A DNA stretch of 64,000 nt from Microbacteriaceae bacterium. Its GTDB lineage: Bacteria > Actinomycetota > Actinomycetes > Actinomycetales > Microbacteriaceae. Under the pieces are notes generated by a model. It was not told the origin of the DNA and did not search any database. It saw only the letters and a list, made by a program, of their open reading frames with translations. Of the stretch, positions 44,401 to 51,775 are shown one piece after another; within the stretch, counting starts at the first letter, position 1; each line of letters opens with the position of its first letter. The stretch lies in the NCBI GenBank assembly GCA_027491295.1, contig JAIXWK010000003.1:248001-312000 (forward strand), in the 5' to 3' direction. A program made the position numbers and the translations under genes.

Positions 44401-44646
44401 CAATCCCCGCCAATGCGCAGTGGTAAGCGCGTGGTGTTTATCAGCCTGGACGATGGCTCTGGCTGTGCCGATGCAACTTTCTTTGACGAGTCTCAACGAA
44501 GGGCAAGCCAGGTGCTATTTCAAAATAAGTTGCTCCTGATATCAGGAAAGACCCGCCGCACCGGAGTGCGAGGGGTCTCGGTCCTGGCTGAGAATGCCTG
44601 GGATCTGCGACAGCTTTGGTCGCAGTGGCAATCAAAAGCTAGTTAG
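41437..44646 (+). CDS. dnaE2: error-prone DNA polymerase (DnaE2/ImuC)
   Basis: 1069-aa C-family polymerase with PHP domain, RGSGAGSLINYLLGI, LPDIDIDVESARR; SOS promoter. Confidence 0.92.
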   Translation: MSFTHLNVSSAFSAHYGVTRPERLAIAAKAMGFDALAVTDRDGLYGAIKHIGACVQLGISPIIGVNLRVVDFGRVTILAHGHDKGMGWAGLCRIISAAQTGRGKQKNIAIDLKTLAELSRHCTILIGAENIVSESVIINPELARRRLSELQSELSSPGQLAIEVVTHLTQPGAALSIEHARAMLELARTSKLPSILSNAVRYLEPDDAVTADVLDSARLLEPLGLFAPQPNAQAWLKPKSEMVRLALEITEDPKGSIELLRSTANLADRCRLEPESDCGWGKPKTPEQSALGITGNPFEVLWQKTHSAIHWRYPNAPAAKLAEIQHRLSKELIAVNQLGFATYFLTVADVAQMIRDMSIRIAARGSGAGSLINYLLGISGVDPISEGLLFERFLSTERSTLPDIDIDVESARRHDIYKAIFRRYGGDRVTLLSMQSTYRGRGAVRDSGLALGIEEDRIDEIAKNIWRFSARSFREAMANKPELEQFAKQSTEDRKLNLLVDITQRLDRLPRHISMHPCGVILGNSNLLNLTPTEPSGVGLPMSQFDKDDMDPMGFLKLDVLGVRMQSAMAYTIQEIARVSEKAVDLDSVDRADPEVYKTIRTTNTLGMFQIESPGQRELTGKHQPTKFNDLTLQISLFRPGPMKGNMISPYLDGRHGFREPDYIHPDLKPILEESYGVVVFHEQLMRIMQVMTGCTLARADEHRRQLAKPERSVKIGEYFKKSAAARGYSKEVIERVWSIIEGFGSFGFCKAHGAAFALPTYQSAWLKTHHPTEFIAGLLTHDPGMYPRRLLLAEARRLGVKLLPIDVNYSTDEYRVERIGEQIGVRMALSDIAGISKPELERIKAQQPFVNLGDFYLRARPSRRTLSRLALIGALDTLAKITPQTDSNRGDLMVRIRQLSAKAAPKLDLNQMAFDFDAEAPLGKGGHKPSRQEQIEQELSITGMEISGHQIEQFQQMLDEMGVVRASELISLRSNTEVLIAGVRIATQSPPMRSGKRVVFISLDDGSGCADATFFDESQRRASQVLFQNKLLLISGKTRRTGVRGVSVLAENAWDLRQLWSQWQSKAS

Positions 44647-45410
44647 TCGTTGCTGTTGAAGATTGCTAGCAAACGAAGGATCTCAACGTAGAGCCAGATC
44701 AGGGTTGCGGTAAGGCCAAAGGCTGCTCGCCACTCCATGTCCTGCGGAAGGCGCTGTGCCACACCCTCCCGGATAGCCTCAAAGTCAAGGTTCAGAGTGA
44801 AGGCGGCAAGTCCGACACCAACTAGAGCGATAAGCCAACCAAATGGTGAGGAGTAAACGCTCATCCCGGCAAACATTGCAAAGCCGAAGTTGACCAAAGC
44901 AAATACGCCATAACCGATCAGAGAGAACATCATGATGCGAGTAAAGCGAGCATCAACCTTCACCCAGCCAAAACGGTAGGCCGCAAACATTGCACCTGCG
45001 GTTGCCAGGGTTCCAAGCACTGCGGTCTGAGCAATACCTGGGAACATTTCTTCAAAAATCATCGACAGTCCACCGATGAAAACACCCTGGGCTGCCGCAT
45101 AAGCAAGCATTACGCCCGGGCGAACCTTCTTACCGAAAGTTGCCCAGAGTCCAAGACCTAGACCAACCAGCATCGCAGGCAGCAATAGACCTCTTAGGTC
45201 GAACATCCAAGTTGCGCCGGCTGCAATCGCAACCACAGCGAACATTCCCAAAACCTTGGCAGCAGTGCCCTCAATTGTCATTGGGGCGCCGGTTAGGCGA
45301 GAAAACTCTGAATCAACCTGCTGCTGGTCTAGCTGTGCACTGAGCTCGCCAGTTTGCATTGCTCGGTTGAAAATAGGATTGTGAGAGATAGCCAACCTGA
45401 ATCCTTTCAT
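44643..45410 (-). CDS. Bax inhibitor-1/YccA-family membrane protein
   Basis: Multiple TM segments, GGLSMIFEEMFPGIAQTAVLGTLATAGAMF, LNLDFEAIREGV; start uncertain (TTG 45395 possible). Confidence 0.88.
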   Translation of the reverse strand: MKGFRLAISHNPIFNRAMQTGELSAQLDQQQVDSEFSRLTGAPMTIEGTAAKVLGMFAVVAIAAGATWMFDLRGLLLPAMLVGLGLGLWATFGKKVRPGVMLAYAAAQGVFIGGLSMIFEEMFPGIAQTAVLGTLATAGAMFAAYRFGWVKVDARFTRIMMFSLIGYGVFALVNFGFAMFAGMSVYSSPFGWLIALVGVGLAAFTLNLDFEAIREGVAQRLPQDMEWRAAFGLTATLIWLYVEILRLLAIFNSND

Positions 45411-45486
45411 AAAGATGTTTGTGAGAGCATAAGCGAGAAATCTGGAAATTTGCTGGAAGTTATACCGACTAAAGATCTGAGAAATA

Positions 45487-45508
45487 GAAAAGCCCGCCGT
45501 AGCGGGCT
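45487..45508 (-). terminator. intrinsic terminator downstream of tRNA-Ala
   Basis: Minus strand AGCCCGC-TACG-GCGGGCT-TTTT. Confidence 0.85.
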
Positions 45509-45515
45509 AATTCTT

Positions 45516-45591
45516 TGGTGGACCTGAGGGGATTTGAACCCCTGACCCCCTGCATGCCATGCAGGTGCGCTACCAGCTGCGCCACAGGCCC
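45516..45591 (-). tRNA. tRNA-Ala (GGC)
   Basis: GGGCCTGTGGCGCAGCTGGTAGCGCACCTGCATGGCATGCAGGGGGTCAGGGGTTCAAATCCCCTCAGGTCCACCA. Confidence 0.95.
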
Positions 45592-45617
45592 ATGAACCCA
45601 ATAAGTCTACACAACTA

Positions 45618-45971
45618 TTACTTGATTGGCACAACCGGGCAGTCTCGCCAGAGCCTCTCGAGAGAGTAGTACTCACGCTCTTGTTCGTGCATGATGTGGA
45701 CCACCAGATCGCCAAAATCCAGCAGGACCCAGCGGCCGGTTTGTCTACCTTCGCGGAAGCGGGTCTTGACTCCGGCCTTTAGCATTTCATCCTCAACGTT
45801 GTCAGAGATTGCCTGCACCTGGCGCTCATTCTTGGCAGATGCAATAAGGAAGATCTCGGCTAGAGCAAAAGGCTCTGAGACGTCAAGGGCTACGAGGTCT
45901 TCACCCAACTTGTCGGACGCTGCGGATGCTGCAATTTGAAGCTGTGCAATTGTTTCTTTGGTTGCGGACAA
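45618..45971 (-). CDS. rsfS: ribosomal silencing factor RsfS
   Basis: DVSEPFALAEIFLIASAKNERQVQAI, GRWVLLDFGDLVVHIMHEQEREYYSLERLW. Confidence 0.93.
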   Translation of the reverse strand: MSATKETIAQLQIAASAASDKLGEDLVALDVSEPFALAEIFLIASAKNERQVQAISDNVEDEMLKAGVKTRFREGRQTGRWVLLDFGDLVVHIMHEQEREYYSLERLWRDCPVVPIK

Positions 45972-45974
45972 GTA

Positions 45975-46748
45975 TTACGCTCCTAGCGCGTTCAAGATTG
46001 TGATGGTAGCAAAGATTGCTGCCACGGTCATGATTACTCCAGCAACGCCCATAGCCCAGGGACGCCACCATCCCTTGCGAAGCACCGATTTCGGGACAAC
46101 TCCAACGTTTACTCGAGAGTTGATGATGTCCAGCGCTGAGATGGGCTCAACTATAGAAATCACACCGGTTACGGAATCCTGGCGATCGGCATTGTCAAGA
46201 TCAATGCCATCCAAACCTGCGGTCATTGAACCGGTGTTTGGGTCGGTCAAGACTGTGATTGAGCCCGTGATTGCAATCTCACCGGTTTCAATCGGTAGGG
46301 CAATAGCTTCCGGGGCTACCTCCAAAACAATCGACTGCGTGCTTGGCTCAGCAAGCAAGTTGGTGCCGGTGAAATCAGCCGGGGGAAGATCTAGTGCGCT
46401 GAAATCTGAAACCACAATCTGCTCGAGCTCGGCAGACGCAACTTCTTTATCCTCAACCTCGATATCGGGAAGAGCTATCTCGACAGAGTCAGTTGCTGGC
46501 TTCGAAATCTCTGGCACCGGCTGAACTACAGGTGCCTTGCCTTGACGCTCAAGCTCACGTAACTCGCGTCGGGTGAGTCCTACTGGCGAAGAGACAACTG
46601 GCTGGTCCCTAACCTCTTGGACTACCTCGGCCACTGCCTCGGGCGCCTCGAAGATATCTTGCAAAGGTTCAAGTTCGATAACTGGCGCAGGCAACTGCCC
46701 AGAGCGCTCTAGCTCCCTGAGCTGTCTGCGAGTAAGTTGCTCGGTCAA
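45975..46748 (-). CDS. uncharacterised protein with two LTRRxLRELE motifs and a C-terminal TM helix
   Basis: 257-aa ORF between nadD and rsf[19 protein letters not shown] and [18 protein letters not shown]; terminal [25 protein letters not shown]. Confidence 0.75.
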   Translation of the reverse strand: MTEQLTRRQLRELERSGQLPAPVIELEPLQDIFEAPEAVAEVVQEVRDQPVVSSPVGLTRRELRELERQGKAPVVQPVPEISKPATDSVEIALPDIEVEDKEVASAELEQIVVSDFSALDLPPADFTGTNLLAEPSTQSIVLEVAPEAIALPIETGEIAITGSITVLTDPNTGSMTAGLDGIDLDNADRQDSVTGVISIVEPISALDIINSRVNVGVVPKSVLRKGWWRPWAMGVAGVIMTVAAIFATITILNALGA

Positions 46749-47338
46749 TTTTCACCTCGGTAGAGCTTGTGCTTACCAATGTATTGAACGACACCGTCTG
46801 GAACCAGGTACCAAACCGGTTTTCCATCGCTAATTCGGTCCCTGACATCTGAGGAAGAGATGGCAAGGGCCGGAACTTCAAGAATTGACATCGATGCTTC
46901 TGGGACTTCTGGTAGTTGAAGTTTGTGACCGGGTCTGGTGACGCCGATAAAGGTTGCGAGTGGCCAAAGTTTGTCGAGGTCTTTCCAGGCCAAAATCTGT
47001 GCGATTGCGTCAGCTCCGGAGATGAAGAACAGATCTGCACCCGGGTGGTCTTTGGCAATCTGAGACAGCGTGTCAACCGTGTAAGTGGTGCCTGGGCGAT
47101 CAATTTCGACTCGAGAAACAGTGAACCTAGGGTTTGCTGCTGTTGCAATTACGGTCATTAGATAGCGGTGCTCCGCGGACATCACCGGGTTCTTGTGCCA
47201 AGGTTCTCCGGTTGGAACGAAGATAACCTCGTCCAACGCGAATGCATCCGCTACTTCACTGGCGGCAACTAGGTGGCCATTGTGGATTGGGTCGAAGGTT
47301 CCGCCCATTACCCCAATGCGTGGCCGCTTATTGGTCAT
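46745..47338 (-). CDS. nadD: nicotinate-nucleotide adenylyltransferase
   Basis: [41 protein letters not shown]. Confidence 0.95.
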   Translation of the reverse strand: MTNKRPRIGVMGGTFDPIHNGHLVAASEVADAFALDEVIFVPTGEPWHKNPVMSAEHRYLMTVIATAANPRFTVSRVEIDRPGTTYTVDTLSQIAKDHPGADLFFISGADAIAQILAWKDLDKLWPLATFIGVTRPGHKLQLPEVPEASMSILEVPALAISSSDVRDRISDGKPVWYLVPDGVVQYIGKHKLYRGEN

Positions 47339-47344
47339 GAGGTT

Positions 47345-47524
47345 TTAGTGGTGCGCCTGCTGCGAGGAGGTCTTGTGATCGTGACGGTTCGCAACGTTGC
47401 GGTATGAAAAAGTGATTCCAGCAAGTGCTAGGAATGCAACCATGGCAATTACCCCGAAGATAATTGCAGGGAAAGGTAGCTCGGTGTGATGCACCACAGC
47501 TTCGCTGGCAAGAATTGAAAGCAC
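47345..47524 (-). CDS. 59-aa small membrane protein
   Basis: AAGGAG-ATAAC-GTG start; MLSILASEAVVHHTELPFPAIIFGVIAMVAFLALAGITFSYRNVANRHDHKTSSQQAHH*; absent from the ORF track. Confidence 0.85.
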   Translation of the reverse strand: MLSILASEAVVHHTELPFPAIIFGVIAMVAFLALAGITFSYRNVANRHDHKTSSQQAHH

Positions 47525-47551
47525 GTTATCTCCTTTTGCGTATTTGTAAGT

Positions 47552-48793
47552 TTAGTCTCGGACTTGGCCGTTGCCGCGAACCAACCACTTAGAACTTGTC
47601 AACTCGCGAAGGCCCATTGGGCCTCTAGCGTGGAGCTTTTGAGTTGAAATTCCGACCTCAGCGCCAAATCCAAACTCGCTACCGTCGGTAAATCTCGTGG
47701 AAGCATTCACCATCACCACCGCAGCATCTACCTCCTGCAGAAAACGTTCAGCGTTGGATTGGTCTTCGGTCACGATCGACTCGGTGTGACGGGTTGAAAA
47801 CTTTGAAATGTGAGCAAGTGCCTGGTCCAAATCGGCAACCACCTTGACCGAGAGGTCAAGGCTGTAATACTCGGTTGACCAATCGGCATCGGTTGCTGCA
47901 ACCCCGGAAATCAGCTTCAACGTCTTCTCGCAGCCGTGAATTGTGACGCCTTTGGCCTCAAGCTCAGCCGCAATTTTTGGTAGCGCAATAGCGGATATAG
48001 ATTCGTGCACCAAGAGGGTCTCGAGTGCATTGCAAACCGAGGGCCGCTGCACCTTGGAGTTCACAATCATTGGAATAGCCTTGGCCAAATCAGCGGACTC
48101 GTCGATAAACATGTGAACCACACCATCGCCGGTTTCAATTACTGGAACCTTGGACTCGGTTACCACGGTTTGAATCAGCTGCGCCGAACCGCGAGGAATA
48201 AGGACATCGATAAGGCCACGCGCCTGCATCATCTCCACTGCACCTTCACGACCAAATGGATCAACGGTCTGGACAGCATCGGATGGCAAACCGGCAGTGC
48301 GTAACCCCGCTTGAATAAGCTCCACTAGCACTCGGTTGGTGTTCTCTGCAGCACTGCCACCTCTGAGCAATACGGCATTTCCACTTTTCAGGGCCAGGGC
48401 CGCGATATCAACGGTGACATTTGGTCTTGCCTCGTAAATCACACCGACGACTCCGAATGGCACTCTGATCTGCTGCAATTTCAAACCGTTCGGAAGTGTC
48501 ATGCCTTCTAGATTCTGCCCGATAGGGTCCGGAAGGTTTATTACTAGGCGCAAAGCCGCAGCGAGTGAGCCAATGCGGTTCGCATCTAGTTTTAGACGAT
48601 CCTGCAGGCCAACGGAAACTCCATTTTCCTGAGCGCTCGTTAGGTCTAGTGCGTTAGCCGCCAAAATGTGAGGGATGCTGTTTTCAAGCTCTAGCGCAAT
48701 CTGCTCGAGAGCTGAATTCTTCAGGTTGGTGTTGGCCCGCGCCAGGTTGGAACTAGCCGCTTTGGCCGCACGAAATAGCTGAACAACACTCAT
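47552..48793 (-). CDS. proA: glutamate-5-semialdehyde dehydrogenase
   Basis: GVVGVIYEARPNVTVD, LLRGGSAAENTN, QRPSVCNALETLLVH. Confidence 0.95.
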   Translation of the reverse strand: MSVVQLFRAAKAASSNLARANTNLKNSALEQIALELENSIPHILAANALDLTSAQENGVSVGLQDRLKLDANRIGSLAAALRLVINLPDPIGQNLEGMTLPNGLKLQQIRVPFGVVGVIYEARPNVTVDIAALALKSGNAVLLRGGSAAENTNRVLVELIQAGLRTAGLPSDAVQTVDPFGREGAVEMMQARGLIDVLIPRGSAQLIQTVVTESKVPVIETGDGVVHMFIDESADLAKAIPMIVNSKVQRPSVCNALETLLVHESISAIALPKIAAELEAKGVTIHGCEKTLKLISGVAATDADWSTEYYSLDLSVKVVADLDQALAHISKFSTRHTESIVTEDQSNAERFLQEVDAAVVMVNASTRFTDGSEFGFGAEVGISTQKLHARGPMGLRELTSSKWLVRGNGQVRD

Positions 48794-49575
48794 TACGCAA
48801 TCCTATCCGCAGGCTCAAACCAAGTGTTTCGGCAGTCTGCAGTGTCAATCACAGCGATGTTTGCGGTGCTGGTGAGAAGCACCCCGACTCCCCCGGATGT
48901 TGCTAGTTGGGCAGCAGCCAGTTTGGTTAGAGCGCCGCCGGTTCCGTAACCGGTTGAAGTTCCAGAAACTTCGAGCTCACTTAGGTCCTGACCATAGGAA
49001 ACCACGGCAATTGGCTTAGCCCCTGGCTCGGTTGGCGGTTTGGTATACAGGGCGTCTATGTCGCTGAAGAGAATGAGCAGGTCAGCTGCAGCCAGAAGCG
49101 CCACCCGGGCAGCCAACTGGTCGTTGTCACCAAAGCGAATTTCTTGAGTTGCTACCGAGTCGTTCTCGTTGATGATTGGAATTACACCAATCTCCAAAAG
49201 CCGCTCGAGGGCTCGCAGGGCATTCTCACTACTTGATTCTTGATCGAGGTTATCTACCGTGAGCAGCATCTGCCCAGGCAATAGGTCATACCTGGCAAGG
49301 CTTCGCTCGTAGCGGCCCATTAGCTTCGCCTGACCAATACTTGCAAGTGCCTGAGAGGTCGCCAGGTCTTCGGAGCGAACCGTCAATCCAATGATTGGCA
49401 TCGCAGTGGCAATCGCACCGGAAGATACCAGCACAACCTCTTTTCCAAGTTTTTGCAAACGAACCAAGAAGTCAACCAATAGGTCAAGATTCGACTCATT
49501 TGACCCGGTGATTGAGCTTGAGCCAACCTTGACGACAACGCGCCTGGAAACCTGAATTCGCTCAAAAGTCTGCAT
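48793..49575 (-). CDS. proB: glutamate 5-kinase (AAK domain only)
   Basis: VVVKVGSSSIT, VSSGAIA, ENDSVATQEIRFGDNDQLAARVA; 260 aa with no PUA domain. Confidence 0.94.
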   Translation of the reverse strand: MQTFERIQVSRRVVVKVGSSSITGSNESNLDLLVDFLVRLQKLGKEVVLVSSGAIATAMPIIGLTVRSEDLATSQALASIGQAKLMGRYERSLARYDLLPGQMLLTVDNLDQESSSENALRALERLLEIGVIPIINENDSVATQEIRFGDNDQLAARVALLAAADLLILFSDIDALYTKPPTEPGAKPIAVVSYGQDLSELEVSGTSTGYGTGGALTKLAAAQLATSGGVGVLLTSTANIAVIDTADCRNTWFEPADRIA

Positions 49576-51044
49576 TACTCTTCATCCTCCGAGAACACAC
49601 TTGCCTCTCGAACCGCCTCACGCTCCGCGCGACCCTGAGATCGCTGGTCCATCATCTGGTGATACTCCTGGCGACGATCCTGGTTGGTCCTGCGCTCATC
49701 GCTGACCAATTCCGCAACCGAGTCAACCAGAGGATCCCAGTCGAATACGACACCGTTCTGCTCTCCAATAATTACTGTAGAGCCGCGCTTAGCGCCCTTC
49801 TTGTAAAGCTCGTCCTCAATGCCAATCTTCTGCAAACGCTCGCCAAGGTATCCGACGGCATCCTGATTGCTGAAATCGCACTGCGCAACCCAACGTTCAG
49901 GCTTAGGGCCAATGATTCGGTAAATGATGTTCTCGCCCTGAGATTCGGTGCGAATCTCATATTTTGAATCGTCTTTCTTAGGCGGCAGAAGCGAAATACG
50001 TTTCGAAATCTGGGCAATTTGACTCTTGCGCTCCTCGGTAACCAACTGCCCCAGAGCGAAATTCAGCTCTCTGAGCCCCTGGTTGGTGGCGCTAGAAATC
50101 AAATAGACCGGGTATCCCCTGGCCTCAAACTCTCCCTTTACAAACTCCGCAAGCTCTAGCGCATCTGGAATGTCGATCTTGTTTAGCGCAACCAGCTGAG
50201 GACGCTCGATCAATGGTGTTTGACCCTCAGGCACCTGATATGCGGCCAGCTCAGCCAAAATCACATCGAGGTCGCTGATTGGATCGCGACCAGGCTCCAA
50301 GGTGGCACAGTCGATAACGTGCAGCAGAGCACTGCAGCGCTCCACATGTCTAAGGAACTCAAGTCCCAGTCCCTTACCCTGGCTTGCGCCTTCGATCAAT
50401 CCAGGCACGTCAGCAATTGTGTAGCGCATTTCGCCGGCCTGAACCACACCGAGGTTTGGGTGCAGGGTGGTGAATGGATAGTCCGCAATCTTTGGACGAG
50501 CTGCGCTCATAGCTGCAATAAGAGAGGACTTTCCTGCAGATGGGAACCCAACCAGGGCTACATCCGCAACGGTCTTTAGCTCGAGGATTACATCGCCAGC
50601 CCAGCCAGGAACTCCAAGCAGGTGGAAGTTTGGAGCGATACGCATGCGGTTTGCAAGCGTCATGTTCCCCAGGCCACCTTGACCGCCCTCGGCGACCAAA
50701 AGCTCCATACCCGGCTCCGAGAGATCGGCAAGAATCTTGCCGTTTGCGTCCTTGACGACGGTTCCGACTGGAACTGGAAGCGTTAGGTCTTCACCCTTGG
50801 AGCCATTGCGGTAATCACCGGCACCTGAACCACCAGAGGTTGCCACACGGTGTGGGCGGTGGTGGTAGTCCAGAAGGGTTGTGACGTTATTGTCGGTAAC
50901 CAGAGTGATTGACCCACCATCGCCACCATCAGCGCCATCAGGGCCAGCCAAAGGCTTGAACTTCTCACGCTTGATGGATGTGCAACCGTCACCGCCGTTT
51001 CCAGCGCGCAAATGGAGAGTTACCTGATCTACGAATGTAATCAT
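49575..51044 (-). CDS. obg: GTPase Obg
   Basis: Gly-rich Obg fold GGDGGDGGSI, GFPSAGKSSLIAAMSAA, C-terminal OCT domain. Confidence 0.95.
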   Translation of the reverse strand: MITFVDQVTLHLRAGNGGDGCTSIKREKFKPLAGPDGADGGDGGSITLVTDNNVTTLLDYHHRPHRVATSGGSGAGDYRNGSKGEDLTLPVPVGTVVKDANGKILADLSEPGMELLVAEGGQGGLGNMTLANRMRIAPNFHLLGVPGWAGDVILELKTVADVALVGFPSAGKSSLIAAMSAARPKIADYPFTTLHPNLGVVQAGEMRYTIADVPGLIEGASQGKGLGLEFLRHVERCSALLHVIDCATLEPGRDPISDLDVILAELAAYQVPEGQTPLIERPQLVALNKIDIPDALELAEFVKGEFEARGYPVYLISSATNQGLRELNFALGQLVTEERKSQIAQISKRISLLPPKKDDSKYEIRTESQGENIIYRIIGPKPERWVAQCDFSNQDAVGYLGERLQKIGIEDELYKKGAKRGSTVIIGEQNGVVFDWDPLVDSVAELVSDERRTNQDRRQEYHQMMDQRSQGRAEREAVREASVFSEDEE

Positions 51045-51061
51045 GAACTGCTCCTAATACA

Positions 51062-51089
51062 GAAAGAGGCGGACCTCATGGCCCGCCTC
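51062..51089 (-). terminator. possible hairpin/terminator between rpmA and obg
   Basis: Minus strand GAGGCGG-N10-CCGCCTC followed by a weak TTTCT. Confidence 0.5.
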
Positions 51090-51105
51090 CCTATTGAAAA
51101 ACTAG

Positions 51106-51357
51106 TTACTGGGTAACGATGTTTACAACGCGGCGGCCAGCCTTTGAGCCAAACTCAACAGAGCCTGCAGCTAGTGCGAACAAGGTGTCATCCTTGCCGC
51201 GACCCACGTTTACGCCCGGGTGGAAGTGAGTTCCACGCTGACGAACCAAAATTTCACCGGCGTTTACAGCCTGACCGTCGTGGCGCTTTACGCCTAGACG
51301 CTGAGCGTTCGAGTCACGACCGTTGCGGGTGGAGCTAACTCCCTTTTTGGATGCCAT
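51106..51357 (-). CDS. rpmA: 50S ribosomal protein L27
   Basis: [29 protein letters not shown]. Confidence 0.96.
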   Translation of the reverse strand: MASKKGVSSTRNGRDSNAQRLGVKRHDGQAVNAGEILVRQRGTHFHPGVNVGRGKDDTLFALAAGSVEFGSKAGRRVVNIVTQ

Positions 51358-51367
51358 TTCTACCTAC

Positions 51368-51673
51368 TTACTTGATCTCGGTGACCTGGACACGGGTTAG
51401 GTCCTGGCGGTGGCCCTGACGCTTCTTGTAACCGGTCTTGTTCTTGTACTTCTGAATAATGATCTTCGGACCGCGTAGCTGGTCTAGAACTTCTGCTACT
51501 ACCTTTACCTTGGCTAGGGCAGCAGCGTCGGTTACGACCTTGTCGCCATCAACAAGCAAAAGTGCGGGCATCTCAATGGTGCCTGAGGTAGCGGCAATGC
51601 GGTTCATGGTAACGATGGTTCCAACTGAAACCTTCTCCTGGCGACCACCGGCGCGAACAACTGCGTAAACCAC
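51368..51673 (-). CDS. rplU: 50S ribosomal protein L21
   Basis: [21 protein letters not shown]...[17 protein letters not shown] 51673 gives a normal 101-aa L21. Confidence 0.94.
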   Translation of the reverse strand: MVYAVVRAGGRQEKVSVGTIVTMNRIAATSGTIEMPALLLVDGDKVVTDAAALAKVKVVAEVLDQLRGPKIIIQKYKNKTGYKKRQGHRQDLTRVQVTEIK

Positions 51674-51738
51674 TTCAAAACCTATCTGTCTTGGAATTTG
51701 AATCTGACCCATAACAAACCTATGGGCAACAGCGCCCC

Positions 51739-51767
51739 AGCCTAGCAAGAAACCTCGGTGGGGTCAA
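51739..51767 (-). promoter_or_regulatory. predicted rplU-rpmA promoter
   Basis: Minus strand TTGACC-17 bp-TAGGCT in the rne-rplU gap. Confidence 0.55.
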
Positions 51768-51775
51768 CCTCATTC

